From: Polycyclovorans algicola TG408
Lineage (GTDB): Bacteria; Pseudomonadota; Gammaproteobacteria; Nevskiales; Nevskiaceae
DNA: 64,000 nucleotides
Direction: 5' to 3'
Assembly (NCBI RefSeq): GCF_000711245.1
Contig: NZ_JOMH01000001.1
Location: 2,536,830 to 2,600,829, forward strand
Shown: positions 27,857 through 36,837 of the stretch, piece after piece
How the letters are laid out: each line of letters starts with the position of its first letter
Position numbering within the stretch: position 1 is the first letter of the stretch
Notes under the pieces: generated by a model
What the model was told of the DNA's origin: nothing
Seen by the model: only the letters and a program-made list of their open reading frames with translations
The model's database searches: none
Translations under genes and position numbers: made by a program

Positions 27857-28459
27857 ATGCAGTTTTCTGACGACCAGCCCCCTGCTGATCATGCGCGACT
27901 GCCGGAAACGACCCGGAGACGGCACTTGTTGACCGAATTGGCTGCACTCAATATCGCCGCGACAGAGGACGACAAGCGTTGGATGGCCGAGGCGCTGTTG
28001 TTGGCGCGCCAGGCCGTCGATGTTGGCGAGGTGCCGGTCGGCGCGGTGGTGGTGGTGGACGGGCAACGGGTTGCCGGCCGCCACAACGAGCCGATCCGGC
28101 TCAATGACCCCTCGGCACACGCCGAAATGTTGGCCCTGCGCGATGCGGCGCGACAGCTTCAGAACTATCGCCTGGTCGGGGCGACGCTCTACGTCACGCT
28201 GGAACCCTGCGTGATGTGTGCTGGCTTGATCACCCACGCACGTCTGTCACGCGTCGTGTTCGGCGCGGCCGATCCGAAAGCCGGCGCGGTGCAGTCGGTT
28301 TACGACGTCATTGCCCGGCCCAGACTCAATCACGCCGTCAACTGGACGGGCGGGGTGCTGGAAGCCGAATGCGCGACGGTGCTCCGCGACTTTTTTCGTC
28401 AACGCCGTGGTCGGGCGCCGGCTGAGATTGCGGGACGACAGGGCGGGGCAGGGGGGTGA
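27857..28459 (+). CDS. tadA: tRNA adenosine(34) deaminase
   Basis: 200 residues, a little longer than E. coli TadA (167), with about 35 extra N-terminal residues before [14 protein letters not shown]; an internal start is possible. Zinc and catalytic motifs: SAHAEML (His and proton-shuttle Glu) and PCVMCAGLI (two Cys). [11 protein letters not shown] and [16 protein letters not shown] are typical. It converts A34 to inosine in tRNA-Arg(ACG). Confidence 0.92.
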   Translation: MQFSDDQPPADHARLPETTRRRHLLTELAALNIAATEDDKRWMAEALLLARQAVDVGEVPVGAVVVVDGQRVAGRHNEPIRLNDPSAHAEMLALRDAARQLQNYRLVGATLYVTLEPCVMCAGLITHARLSRVVFGAADPKAGAVQSVYDVIARPRLNHAVNWTGGVLEAECATVLRDFFRQRRGRAPAEIAGRQGGAGG

Positions 28460-28510
28460 TCCTTTCATTTCGTTATCTTGCGTACAATTGGGACTTCAGG
28501 GTGCAAACCC

Positions 28511-29041
28511 ATGCAGCTCAACCACCTTCCATCCGAACCGCCCATGGTCAACCCGAAAGTTAAGAAGACGCCATTTCGTGCCGGCTTTTTGATTCATGAC
28601 GTGTCCCGGCTGCGCCGCACGGTCTTCGATCAGCGGCTCAAGCCCTTGGGCATCACCCGCTCGCAGTGGTGGGTGCTGAGTAATCTTGACCGCTCCAAGG
28701 ACGACGGTTTTTCACAGATCGAGCTGGCGCGTCTGCTCGATATCGGCAAGGTCACGCTGGGCGGGTTGATCAGCCGACTCGAAAAAAATGACCTCGTTCA
28801 TCGAGTCTCCGACGCGGACGACCGACGGTCGAAGCGCGTGCAGTTGTCGGCCAAGGGCAGGGCGCTGCTGGACCGGCTTGAAGTGATCGCGCTGGGCGTG
28901 AATCAGCAGATTATGGAGAACATTACTGCGACCGAGGAGCAACAACTCATCGAAATTCTGGCCAAGATGAAAGGCAACCTCAAGGCCATGGACGGCGTTC
29001 CGGTGTCAACAACCGGCCGCAGGCCCCTCACTGCAGACTGA
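28511..29041 (+). CDS. MarR-family transcriptional regulator
   Basis: 176 residues if the ATG at 28511 is used (28544 is also possible). It has the winged helix-turn-helix plan: GITRSQWWVLSNLDRSK, FSQIELARLLDIGKVTLGGLISRLEK as recognition region and the wing DADDRRSKRVQLSAKG. It lies ahead of the MaoC/CitE/CoA-transferase genes on the same strand, about 165 bp from the first, and may regulate them in response to an acid or CoA thioester; that link is inference. Confidence 0.85.
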   Translation: MQLNHLPSEPPMVNPKVKKTPFRAGFLIHDVSRLRRTVFDQRLKPLGITRSQWWVLSNLDRSKDDGFSQIELARLLDIGKVTLGGLISRLEKNDLVHRVSDADDRRSKRVQLSAKGRALLDRLEVIALGVNQQIMENITATEEQQLIEILAKMKGNLKAMDGVPVSTTGRRPLTAD

Positions 29042-29207
29042 TCAAAGCTGGCTTGTGTGGACGGGTGATTTACCTCGTTCGTACACTTGCTTATCATATG
29101 CACTGATACGGAGGTGACCTGTCTTCTTGGTGCACCATGGCGCAGCCCAACCCTTCAGGGTTATGCGCGCGCCGCCCGATTGCCCCCACAACGACAAGAG
29201 CCCGACC

Positions 29208-29672
29208 ATGCCAGGCGTTTTCTTTGAAGAATTGAAAGTCGGTCAGAAATTTGACCACCCCATCCGCCGCACCATCACCGAAACCGACAACGTCTGGTTT
29301 ACGGCGATCACCCACAACCCAGCGCTGCTGCACCTTGACGAAGAGTATTGCCGCACGCAGACCGAGTTCGGTCAGCGCATCGTCAACAGTGCCTTCACCT
29401 TGGGGCTGATGGTGGGCATTTCGGTGAACGACACCACCCATGGCACCGCCGTCGCCAATCTCGGCTGGGACGAAGTGCGCTTCCCCAAGCCGCTGTTTCA
29501 TGGCGACACCCTGCGAGTCGAGAGTGAGGTGCTGGAACTGCGCGAAAGCAAGTCGCGCCCCAACGCCGGCATCGTTGTCTTCATGCATCGCGGTTTCAAT
29601 CAGAAGGGCGATCTGGTGGCCCACTGCAAACGTTCGGCGCTGCAGTTGCGGAAGCCTGCGGCCCAGGCATGA
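29208..29672 (+). CDS. MaoC-family dehydratase
   Basis: 154-residue single hot-dog domain. Start ATG at 29208 ([15 protein letters not shown]). The hydratase motif is visible as [15 protein letters not shown] with the catalytic Asp/His-type arrangement, and [17 protein letters not shown] follows. Its stop overlaps the CitE-like gene. It probably hydrates an enoyl-CoA; pairing with a CoA-ester lyase suggests a branched or C5 substrate such as mesaconyl- or itaconyl-CoA. Confidence 0.82.
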   Translation: MPGVFFEELKVGQKFDHPIRRTITETDNVWFTAITHNPALLHLDEEYCRTQTEFGQRIVNSAFTLGLMVGISVNDTTHGTAVANLGWDEVRFPKPLFHGDTLRVESEVLELRESKSRPNAGIVVFMHRGFNQKGDLVAHCKRSALQLRKPAAQA

Positions 29673-30538
29673 AGTCGCTTCTGTTCGTGCCGGCCGACAG
29701 CGAGCGCAAGCTCGCCAAAGCCGAAAGCTGCGGCGCTGACGCCATGGTCATCGACCTGGAAGACGCCGTGCTGCCGGCGCGCAAGCCGCTGGCTCGCGAG
29801 ATGCTGGGCGCCTACGCCGCCGCCTACACCGGTAAAAGCGAGCTGTGGGTACGCGTCAACGATCTGGCCTCCGGCGAGCTGCTGAAAGACCTGGCGGCTG
29901 TGGTGCCGATGCAGCCGGTGGGCATCGTCTTGCCGAAGATCAGCGGCCCGGAAGACCTCGACATCGTCGGGTACTACCTCGACATGGCCGAGGCCGCCAA
30001 CAACGTGCCGGCAGGCCAAACCAAAATTCTGGCGGTGTGCACCGAAACCGCTTCGGCGGTGCTGCGCATGGGTGAGTTGGTGCAACGCCACCGCCCCCGT
30101 CTCACCGGCATGCTGTGGGGCGGGGAAGACCTCAGCACCGCGTTGGGCGCCGGTGATCCGCGCTATCCCGATGGCCGCTGGCGGTCAATGTACGAGTACG
30201 CCCGCAACCAGTGCCTGCTGGCCTGCCACAGCCTCGGCATTGAGGCCATCGACACCGTGTACGTCGACTTCCGCAACCCCGACGGTTGCCGCGACAACAG
30301 CTTGGCCGCCCGCTATGACGGCTTCGTCGGCAAGGTGGCCATTCACCCCGACCAGGTGCCCATCATCAACGCGGCCTTCACGCCCAGCGATGATGAGATT
30401 GCCCATGCAAGAAAGGTGATTGCCGCATTTGCTCAAGGTGCCGGCGCGGTGTCGCTGGACGGCAAAATGCTCGACGTACCGCATCTGAAAAGTGCGCAGC
30501 AGATGCTGCGCAGTGCTGGTTTAACCCAGGAGGACTGA
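29669..30538 (+). CDS. CitE-like CoA-ester lyase (HpcH/HpaI superfamily)
   Basis: 289 residues. N-terminal [17 protein letters not shown], metal/substrate segment [39 protein letters not shown] and [17 protein letters not shown] match the CitE-like malyl/citramalyl-CoA lyase group; [17 protein letters not shown] is the C-terminal signature. It overlaps maoC by 4 nt. It would cleave or hydrolyse a 3-hydroxy-3-carboxyacyl-CoA. Which one is not decided by sequence. Confidence 0.83.
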   Translation: MKSLLFVPADSERKLAKAESCGADAMVIDLEDAVLPARKPLAREMLGAYAAAYTGKSELWVRVNDLASGELLKDLAAVVPMQPVGIVLPKISGPEDLDIVGYYLDMAEAANNVPAGQTKILAVCTETASAVLRMGELVQRHRPRLTGMLWGGEDLSTALGAGDPRYPDGRWRSMYEYARNQCLLACHSLGIEAIDTVYVDFRNPDGCRDNSLAARYDGFVGKVAIHPDQVPIINAAFTPSDDEIAHARKVIAAFAQGAGAVSLDGKMLDVPHLKSAQQMLRSAGLTQED

Positions 30539-31252
30539 GTGAACAACAAGGTATATCCCGACGCCGCTGCGGCCCTGGCCGGCCTGACTTTTGACGGCAT
30601 GACCGTCATGTCGGGCGGCTTCGGTCTGTGCGGCATTCCCGAAAATCTGATCGTTGCGCTGCGTGATACCGGTGCCAAGGATCTGACCGTGATCGGCAAC
30701 AACGTCGGCTGCGATGACCACGGCATGTGGCTGGTGCTGGCCAACAACCAGATCAAGAAGGTGCTGGCGAGCTATGTCGGCGAAAACAAGATTCTCGAAT
30801 CCCGCTTCATGAGCGGCGAGATCGAGATCGAATTCAACCCGCAAGGCACGCTGGCCGAACGTATTCGCGCGGGCGGGGCGGGCATTCCAGCCTTCTTTAC
30901 CCGCACCGGCTACGGCACCAAGGTGGCTGAAGGCAAAGAGACCCGGCAGTTCAACGACGAGTGGTACGTGATGGAAACCGGTTTGGTGTCGGACCTGTCG
31001 CTGGTCAAGGCCTGGAAGGCGGACGCCGAAGGCAACCTGATCTATCGCAAGACCGCACGCAACTTCAACCCGATGATTGCCACGGCGGGCAAGGTCACCG
31101 TGGTCGAGGTGGAAGAGATCGTCCCGGTCGGCACCTTTGACCCGGACCAGATTCACACCCCGGGCATTTTTGTCGATCGCATCGTGGTCGGCGCCCACTA
31201 CGACAAACACATCGAGCGGCGGACCACCCGCCCGCGGACGGAGAACGCCTGA
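30539..31252 (+). CDS. scoA: 3-oxoacid CoA-transferase subunit A
   Basis: 237 residues, GTG start at 30539 just after the CitE-like stop, with AGGAGG upstream. Class I CoA-transferase alpha subunit: MSGGFGLCGIPENLI, NNVGCDDHGMWLVL and KTARNFNPMIATAGKVTVVEVEEIV are family motifs. It works with ScoB to move CoA from succinyl-CoA to a carboxylic acid. In this operon it may activate the substrate of the hydratase and lyase rather than acetoacetate. Confidence 0.88.
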   Translation: MNNKVYPDAAAALAGLTFDGMTVMSGGFGLCGIPENLIVALRDTGAKDLTVIGNNVGCDDHGMWLVLANNQIKKVLASYVGENKILESRFMSGEIEIEFNPQGTLAERIRAGGAGIPAFFTRTGYGTKVAEGKETRQFNDEWYVMETGLVSDLSLVKAWKADAEGNLIYRKTARNFNPMIATAGKVTVVEVEEIVPVGTFDPDQIHTPGIFVDRIVVGAHYDKHIERRTTRPRTENA

Positions 31253-31896
31253 TGGCCTGGACTCGTGACGACATGGCGGCGCGTGCTGCCAAAGAACTGC
31301 GTGACGGCTTTTACGTCAACCTCGGGATTGGCATCCCGACCTTGGTGGCGAACATGATCCCCGAGGGGATGACCGTCACCCTGCAAAGTGAAAACGGCAT
31401 GCTCGGCATGGGCCCGTTTCCCTATGAGGGCGAAGAAGACGCCGACCTCATCAACGCCGGCAAGCAGACCATCACAGACCTGCCGCACACCAGCTATTTT
31501 TCGAGTGCCGACAGCTTTGGGATGATCCGCGGCGGCCACATCAACCTGTCCATTCTCGGCGGCATGGAAGTCGCCGAAAACGGTGATCTCGCCAACTGGA
31601 TGGTGCCGGGCAAGATGATCAAGGGCATGGGCGGCGCGATGGACTTGGTCGCCGGCGTCAAGCGCGTGGTCGTGGTCATGGACCATTGCGACAAGGCCGG
31701 CAACTCCAAATTCAAGAAGGAATGCAGCCTGCCGCTGACCGGCAAGGGCGTGGTCGATTTACTGATCACCGATCTTGGTGTGTTCGAGATCAACCCCGAT
31801 GGCAGCGGCGCGACGCTCACCGAGCTGGCGACCGGCGTGACCCTAGACGAGATCACCGCCAAAACCGAAGCCACCTTCAGCGTCGCGCTGCGCTAG
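31252..31896 (+). CDS. scoB: 3-oxoacid CoA-transferase subunit B
   Basis: 214 residues. Catalytic glutamate in VTLQSENGMLGMGP (about residue 46), after the glycine loop VNLGIGIPTLVANM; GGHINLSILGGMEV and GAMDLVAGVKRVVVVMDH follow. Its start overlaps scoA's stop by 1 nt (TGATG). A terminator follows the stop, so the operon probably ends here. Confidence 0.9.
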   Translation: MAWTRDDMAARAAKELRDGFYVNLGIGIPTLVANMIPEGMTVTLQSENGMLGMGPFPYEGEEDADLINAGKQTITDLPHTSYFSSADSFGMIRGGHINLSILGGMEVAENGDLANWMVPGKMIKGMGGAMDLVAGVKRVVVVMDHCDKAGNSKFKKECSLPLTGKGVVDLLITDLGVFEINPDGSGATLTELATGVTLDEITAKTEATFSVALR

Positions 31897-31917
31897 AGGA
31901 GCCGTTGGCCAAGCGAA

Positions 31918-31944
31918 GGCTGCCCCTTCCAGGGCAGCCTTTTT
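31918..31944 (+). terminator. Rho-independent terminator after scoB
   Basis: GGCTGCCC-cttcca-GGGCAGCC followed by TTTTT, 21 bp after the scoB stop. Confidence 0.88.
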
Positions 31945-32041
31945 ATCGCAGTGCGGGTCGCCCTAACAGATCGCCTTGACCAAAGGCCACGCCCGGCTCG
32001 AGCAACGCCTTGGTTTGTTCCGGGCTTGATGATGTCGCCAC
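31943..32041 (-). pseudogene. Possible remnant of an EAL-domain C-terminus
   Basis: On the minus strand, a short frame from GTG at 32041 to TAA at 31943 encodes a piece ending ALLEPGVAFGQGDLLGRP, very like the last strand and helix of c-di-GMP phosphodiesterase (EAL) domains, where GQG-x-LLGRP is typical. Two in-frame stops lie just upstream and no EAL catalytic motif is present. It could be a decayed gene end or chance. Confidence 0.3.
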
Positions 32042-32119
32042 CGCCGTGCTTGCGGACGAAGCGCGTTCTCATCATCAAAGTTTCACGGTTGGGGGGCGAG
32101 AAAACCTTCATTTGCTCTT

Positions 32120-32662
32120 TCAACTGAGCTGCCACCACCCCACAACAGCGGCGGCAACGGCCAACACCACGACCACAGACCAGCCGACCCACGCTGCAGT
32201 GCGTGATCGGAGCTGTGAGGGTGTCGCGCCCGACTGACCGTCAGGCATCTCAAACACGAATTCAATGCGCCCGATGCGAACGTGATCACCGTGCTTCAAC
32301 GGCACCGTGGTCGCACGTTTGCCATTCACAAACGTACCGTTGGTCGAGAGCAGATTGGTGATCACCCAGCCCCCGGGTGCGGAGGCGAGGCGGGCGTGCT
32401 CGGAGGAGATGCTGGGATCGTTGACCACGATATCGCAGTGCGCACTGCGACCGACGAGCACCCGTGGCTGGTCGAGCCCAAACAGGCGCCCAGCAACGGA
32501 TTCTGACGCGCCACGAAGCGCCACAGGCGCACCTTTCGGGGGTTCGGTGACTGCGCCTGAAATTAGACGATCCAGATCTTCTTTGGAGAAGAACTGTGTG
32601 CCCTGCGGGCCCTGCTTGCTACGCGGCGCTTCCTCATTCATTTGGTCCGTGGCCCCCGCCAT
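32120..32662 (-). CDS. Tail-anchored FHA-domain protein
   Basis: 180 residues from the ATG at 32662; a start at 32641 is also possible. The longer open frame overlaps the next gene and has no domain. The N-terminal 60 residues are polar. The FHA domain covers about 66-145: VLVGRSAHCDIVVNDPSISS with the phosphothreonine-binding Arg and Ser, SEHARL, and STNGTFVNGK. A single C-terminal membrane segment (WVGWSVVVVLAVAAAVVGWW) anchors it with FHA in the cytoplasm. No Ser/Thr kinase lies in this window. Confidence 0.83.
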   Translation of the reverse strand: MAGATDQMNEEAPRSKQGPQGTQFFSKEDLDRLISGAVTEPPKGAPVALRGASESVAGRLFGLDQPRVLVGRSAHCDIVVNDPSISSEHARLASAPGGWVITNLLSTNGTFVNGKRATTVPLKHGDHVRIGRIEFVFEMPDGQSGATPSQLRSRTAAWVGWSVVVVLAVAAAVVGWWQLS

Positions 32663-32733
32663 TGATGAGTGGCCCTTGCCACCGGTGGAGCATATACCGA
32701 GCCCGAAGCACAAATGCAGTGTCGGCGGGGTTT

Positions 32734-34317
32734 TCAGCGCAATAGCCCGAAGGTCGCGAGCCCCGCTGCCGCAAGCGCCAGAGTGAGCGCCAGATCTGTC
32801 CACCTCGCGTTTTGTCGCATCTGCTGGCGTAGCGTGCGATTGGCGTGGGCGGTGGCATTGAGCAGATCCTGCAGGTCGGTACGCGCGTCCAGCGCCTGGC
32901 GCAAGTCGGCTCGCAGTGCCTGCTGAGCCTGCTTCAAGGTCTTGAGGTCGCGCGTTAACGTGGCGAAGTCGTGAGCCGTTTCTGCTACAGACCCTTGCCC
33001 TACGGTCTTCGTCGGGGGGCTCGTCGCACGGCTGATCGGGTCTCGCGGGTTCACCGGTGCCGACACGTTGACACCAGAGAAATGCGTTGCAAAACCTAGC
33101 GCCGCGCCGCGCTCGGCAAGCCGGGACTGATGCATTGTCGGTATCGAGGGCAGCGCCGCGTCCAGTAGCGCCCATTGCCCTTCGGATTCCAGCGCCTGCA
33201 GCAGGCCATCGAGCGCCCGGGCAGGGGCGACGCCCAGCAGTCCGAATACCGTTTGCTGTTGCCCGGGTGCCATCAGTTGAATCAGGTCGATGACCACCGG
33301 CCAGTGCTGCTGCTCGGTCGCTGCAGCGGCCACGGCCAGCAGTTGCTCGCCGTCCAGCCCAGCGGACAGCCGCGCGGCCAAGGCCCGACCGGCTTCATCC
33401 ATCTGCGGCACCAGCGGCAACACCTGCGGCCACAGGCCGTCGGCGCCTGCGGCGCGCATCAGGTCGGCCATGACCGACTCGTTCTGCAGCCGCGCCAGGT
33501 TGGCGAAGCGCGCCTGGCTCTCGGCACTCATGTGGGTGACCACTGGCAGGGCTGCGGTCCACAGATCGTTGCGGTGCACCGAGGCAACCATGGTGTCGAG
33601 CACTTGCGGGTCCAGGCCGGCTGCGAGGTTGCCCAGCGTTGCTTTCCACGACACATCAACATGTTCAAGCAGGCCCAGCGCCTCGGGCCACAGATCGTCC
33701 TCGGCTGCAGCCGCCTCGATCACCGCCACCAGTCGGGCCTCGTCCAACAGCCCGAGAATGTCGTTCAGGCGCGCTTTGCGCTCAATGAAAAAGGCGATCT
33801 TCAGCAGCGCGGCGTTATCCCTCAGAGCGGCGAGAACCGCACGAATGGCCGCATCGCTGATCACGTCAACGAAGCGCGCCATCGAGATGAATTCCTGGCG
33901 CTGGCTGAGCTCAACCGCAATCTCGGCGATGCGTGCAGGCGGAATGGCCGCGATGATGGCCTCGGCGCGCTGCGGATCGAGGCTCAGCGACAGCTCGGCA
34001 AGAAACGGGGTTGGCAGACGCTTGGCCACCGCAACCGCCGATTCGGGGCTGAGCTGACCGGCGACCCGACCGCTGAGCATCGGGCCCAGGACTTTCTCGG
34101 CAATCAGTGCGATGGCCGCTGCCGGCAATAATTTCGAGGCCAGAGCGATGCGCTGGAACATCTGTGCATCGGCCTCAAAAAAAGCATTGCTGGCCAGTTC
34201 GCGCAGGCCACGCAAAGTACCGGCATCCAGCGTGTCGAGCGCCGACAAGGCATCACCGGGCACGTCCAGCAAGCGGGCCAGCTTCAGTCGCTCGGCTTGA
34301 GTCGCGAGTTTGCTCAC
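32734..34317 (-). CDS. Large helical-repeat protein with C-terminal membrane anchor
   Basis: 527 residues; family not recognised. Residues 1-390 are leucine- and alanine-rich helices in a superhelical-repeat style, with recurring units of about 40 residues carrying DxLWP/DLWxAAL-like marks (DDLWPEALGLLEHV, NDLWTAALPVVTHM, DGLWPQVLPLVPQM, QHWPVVIDLIQLM). This resembles MgtE-N or HEAT-like stacks. A linker, a coiled coil (about 440-505) and a C-terminal membrane segment (LALTLALAAAGLATFGLL) follow. It is encoded 71 bp ahead of the FHA gene, same strand and same tail-anchored layout, so the two may work together. Confidence 0.7.
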   Translation of the reverse strand: MSKLATQAERLKLARLLDVPGDALSALDTLDAGTLRGLRELASNAFFEADAQMFQRIALASKLLPAAAIALIAEKVLGPMLSGRVAGQLSPESAVAVAKRLPTPFLAELSLSLDPQRAEAIIAAIPPARIAEIAVELSQRQEFISMARFVDVISDAAIRAVLAALRDNAALLKIAFFIERKARLNDILGLLDEARLVAVIEAAAAEDDLWPEALGLLEHVDVSWKATLGNLAAGLDPQVLDTMVASVHRNDLWTAALPVVTHMSAESQARFANLARLQNESVMADLMRAAGADGLWPQVLPLVPQMDEAGRALAARLSAGLDGEQLLAVAAAATEQQHWPVVIDLIQLMAPGQQQTVFGLLGVAPARALDGLLQALESEGQWALLDAALPSIPTMHQSRLAERGAALGFATHFSGVNVSAPVNPRDPISRATSPPTKTVGQGSVAETAHDFATLTRDLKTLKQAQQALRADLRQALDARTDLQDLLNATAHANRTLRQQMRQNARWTDLALTLALAAAGLATFGLLR

Positions 34318-34399
34318 GTGGGATCTCCCCTCAGGGTCTGCAAGCGTTTCGGCGTGCGACCGGTTGTTTTAATTAATGGCGGCGCGTCGGCGCGCATGC

Positions 34400-34630
34400 C
34401 TAAGGGAAGAGAATGCCGCGTACGGTGCCGCGCAAGAATCCGGGCACATAACGCAATGCATGATCCAGCGCCGCCGTCAGTTGTGACTGTTGTCGGGCAT
34501 GGGCATTGCGGATCAGCTCCGCCAACGCGACCACTTGCGCATCAGTCAGTTGCGCGGCCAATTCGGCAGGTGGCGCGGCCTTGAGCACCGCCCTGAGTGG
34601 CGTGAGGTCAGCAGAAGGACCGGAGCGCAT
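34400..34630 (-). CDS. Small unknown protein
   Basis: 76 residues from the ATG at 34630 to the stop at 34400. It is helical and alanine-rich (LTDAQVVALAELIRNAHARQQ) with the basic, glycine-containing end VPGFLRGTVRGILFP. No membrane segment or motif was recognised. The same strand carries genes on both sides. A real but uncharacterised gene is likelier than not. Confidence 0.5.
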   Translation of the reverse strand: MRSGPSADLTPLRAVLKAAPPAELAAQLTDAQVVALAELIRNAHARQQSQLTAALDHALRYVPGFLRGTVRGILFP

Positions 34631-34709
34631 GCGAAGACCTCTTTCGGCGGTGTAGGCCAACAAACTGCCACACGGTGACGACCCTGTCAGGTGCTTCGCC
34701 GCCTGCGAC

Positions 34710-35465
34710 TCAAGTCGCCCGCGCCGACCAGGCGCCGCTGGGCGCATCGCTGACCAGCAGGCGCATCAGGGCACGGGCCGCAGCCTGTGGCGGCGGCGTC
34801 TGCTCCAGCACCTCGCCGGGATAACCTTTCAAGCGAATGCCAGTGCGCATCGGGCCGGGATCAAACGTGTGAAAGCGTGGCGCGCCACTGGGCCCGCTTT
34901 CAAGCGCCCATTGCGCCGCCATGGCCTCGAGTGCGGCCTTGCTGATGCCGTAGGCGCCCTGAAACGGCTTGGCCACGCGCCCACCGATATCGGTGGCATA
35001 GACCACCCGGCCCATCGTTGCGGCCTGCAGAAGCGGCAGGCAGTGGCGGGTCAGGGCGAAGCTGGCGGTGAGGTTGACCTGCAGTGTTTCCAGCCAATCC
35101 TTGGGCTCGACGTTGTCCATGCGGGTGAAGGTTTTGAAGTGCGCGGCCATCAGACACAGCGCGTCGAGTCGGCCAAAGGCTTTCTCGATGGTCATGGACA
35201 CTTCGGCAAGATCGCCCCAGTTGGCACCGGCGAGGTTCAGCGGATAGATCGCCGGCTCCGGCCCACCCGCCGCGACGATGGCGTCAAAGGTGGCCTCGAG
35301 TTTTTTCACGGTCTTGCCGAGCAGCACACAGCTTGCACCCAAGGCCGCGGCCTGCAGTGCGGCGGCCTTGCCCAAGCCGTCACCGGCGCCGGTGATCAGC
35401 ATCACCTGGCCGTTGAGTGCACCCGGCGCGGGATCTTGGGACGGCAGTGCATTCACGGGCAGCAT
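34710..35465 (-). CDS. yciK: YciK-like short-chain dehydrogenase, catalytic Ser not evident
   Basis: 251 residues. NAD(P) motif TGAGDGLGKAAALQAA, active-site Asn in LQVNLTASFAL, and YGISK for Tyr/Lys. The strand that normally carries the catalytic Ser reads VVYATDIGG, where E. coli YciK-type proteins have a run of serines; Thr-Asp stand there instead. Function of YciK is not firmly known. Position next to mupP and ubiG is conserved in pseudomonads and relatives. Confidence 0.8.
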   Translation of the reverse strand: MLPVNALPSQDPAPGALNGQVMLITGAGDGLGKAAALQAAALGASCVLLGKTVKKLEATFDAIVAAGGPEPAIYPLNLAGANWGDLAEVSMTIEKAFGRLDALCLMAAHFKTFTRMDNVEPKDWLETLQVNLTASFALTRHCLPLLQAATMGRVVYATDIGGRVAKPFQGAYGISKAALEAMAAQWALESGPSGAPRFHTFDPGPMRTGIRLKGYPGEVLEQTPPPQAAARALMRLLVSDAPSGAWSARAT

Positions 35466-35467
35466 GT

Positions 35468-36133
35468 TCAGCCTTGTTGGGAAAGTTCTTGCATCAGGGT
35501 CACCAGCTCGGCCGGTGTCGCGCAGCGGTCGTCGGCCAGCCAGGCAGCCGGTTCAGTGGTGCCCAGATAGCCCCACTCGGCGGTCACCGTGCGCATGCCG
35601 GCGGCGCGCCCGGCGTCAATGTCGCGGAGGTCATCGCCGACGTACGCGCAGCGTCGCGGCTCAAAACCGCCGCGCGTGCAGGCCTCGATCAGGGCATCGG
35701 GTGCGGGCTTGGCGGCCGGCACTTCATCGGCGCTGACCACCACCGCCGCGCGGGCCGTCAGTCCCAATGCCGCCAGCAGCGGGTCGGTAAACCGCTTGGG
35801 TTTGTTGGTGACCACGCCCCAGGCGATGCCGCGTTGATCAAGCCAGCCCAGCACTGCATCGAGACCATCGAAGAGGCCACTGTGGTCGGCAATATGCTTG
35901 AGATAGTGGACAAGAAAGGCTTGTCGCAGCGACTCGAACGACGCGTCGTCCGGTGTGATACCCAGCGCGCGATCAATCAGGCCCCGGGCACCGGATGAGG
36001 CGTACGCCCGGTAATGCGCCAGCGGCAACGGCGGCAAGGCACGCGCCGCACGCAGGGCGTTGGCCGCAGCCGCCAGATCGGGCGCGGTGTCCACCAGCGT
36101 GCCGTCGAGATCGAACAACCACGCCTCGATCAT
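35468..36133 (-). CDS. mupP: HAD phosphatase, probably MupP (MurNAc-6-P phosphatase)
   Basis: 221 residues. HAD motifs: nucleophile FDLDGTLVDTAPD (residues 7-19), VTNKPKRF, AKPAPDAL and YVGDDLRDIDAG. By sequence it could be called phosphoglycolate phosphatase (gph). The order ubiG-mupP-yciK is the one in which Pseudomonas MupP was identified, so N-acetylmuramate-6-phosphate in peptidoglycan recycling is the likelier substrate. The start overlaps the end of ubiG by 4 nt. Confidence 0.82.
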   Translation of the reverse strand: MIEAWLFDLDGTLVDTAPDLAAAANALRAARALPPLPLAHYRAYASSGARGLIDRALGITPDDASFESLRQAFLVHYLKHIADHSGLFDGLDAVLGWLDQRGIAWGVVTNKPKRFTDPLLAALGLTARAAVVVSADEVPAAKPAPDALIEACTRGGFEPRRCAYVGDDLRDIDAGRAAGMRTVTAEWGYLGTTEPAAWLADDRCATPAELVTLMQELSQQG

Positions 36134-36837
36134 GGTTTGCGCGCGACCAGAAAATAGTTGACCGCCAGATCGTCATTGAGGCGCGCATTTTTGAGGATCG
36201 GGTTGTAGTGCAGACCCTTCATTTCCACCAACTGCAAGCCTGCGGCCATGGCCGCCCGGCTGAGCTCGGAGGGGCGGATGAACTGCGCAAACTGGTGCGT
36301 GCCCTTGGGAATCAGCCCCAGCACATGCTCGGCGGCGACGATGGCCAGCGCGAAAGCGCGTGGGCTGCGGTTGAGTGTCGAGAACACCGCGATGCCGCCG
36401 GGCCGCAGCAGGTCGGCACAGGCATCGATGATGGCCTCGGGATCCGGCACGTGCTCGAGCATTTCCAGGCAGCACACCACATCAAAGGCGTTGGGCGCGC
36501 GCTGGGCCATGGCTTCGGTGGCGACGCACTGGTAATCAATCTGCAGATCCGATTTGGCGGCATGTTCGCACGCGATCGCGATTGACGCCTCGGCAAGGTC
36601 GATGCCCGTCACCACTGCACCTCGACGTGCCAGCGCCTCGCTGAGCAGGCCGCCGCCGCACCCGACGTCGATCACTTTTTGCCCCGTCAGCCCGCCGCAA
36701 ATCTGGTCGATGTAGGTGCTACGTACCGGGTTGATGTGGTGTAGCGGCGCCATCTCACCGGCCGGGTCCCACCACTGCGAGGCTGCCGCCGAGAAGCGGG
36801 CGATGTCCGCCGGATCGACATTTTGAGTTTCGGTCAT
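36130..36837 (-). CDS. ubiG: Ubiquinone biosynthesis O-methyltransferase
   Basis: 235 residues. It opens with NVDPADIARFSAAASQWWDPAGEM, the UbiG N-terminus; SAM-binding motif VIDVGCGGGLLSEALAR (about 54-70); GIDLAEASIAIA; and the membrane-binding region FALAIVAAEHVLGLIPKGTHQF. It does both O-methylations of ubiquinone synthesis. Overlapping ends link it to mupP and to the TgpA-like gene upstream. Confidence 0.95.
   Translation of the reverse strand: MTETQNVDPADIARFSAAASQWWDPAGEMAPLHHINPVRSTYIDQICGGLTGQKVIDVGCGGGLLSEALARRGAVVTGIDLAEASIAIACEHAAKSDLQIDYQCVATEAMAQRAPNAFDVVCCLEMLEHVPDPEAIIDACADLLRPGGIAVFSTLNRSPRAFALAIVAAEHVLGLIPKGTHQFAQFIRPSELSRAAMAAGLQLVEMKGLHYNPILKNARLNDDLAVNYFLVARKP

Noticed and set aside
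32663..33175. N-terminal extension of the FHA open frame
   Set aside because: Overlaps the end of the helical-repeat gene in another frame and carries no domain; the FHA gene starts at 32662 or 32641.
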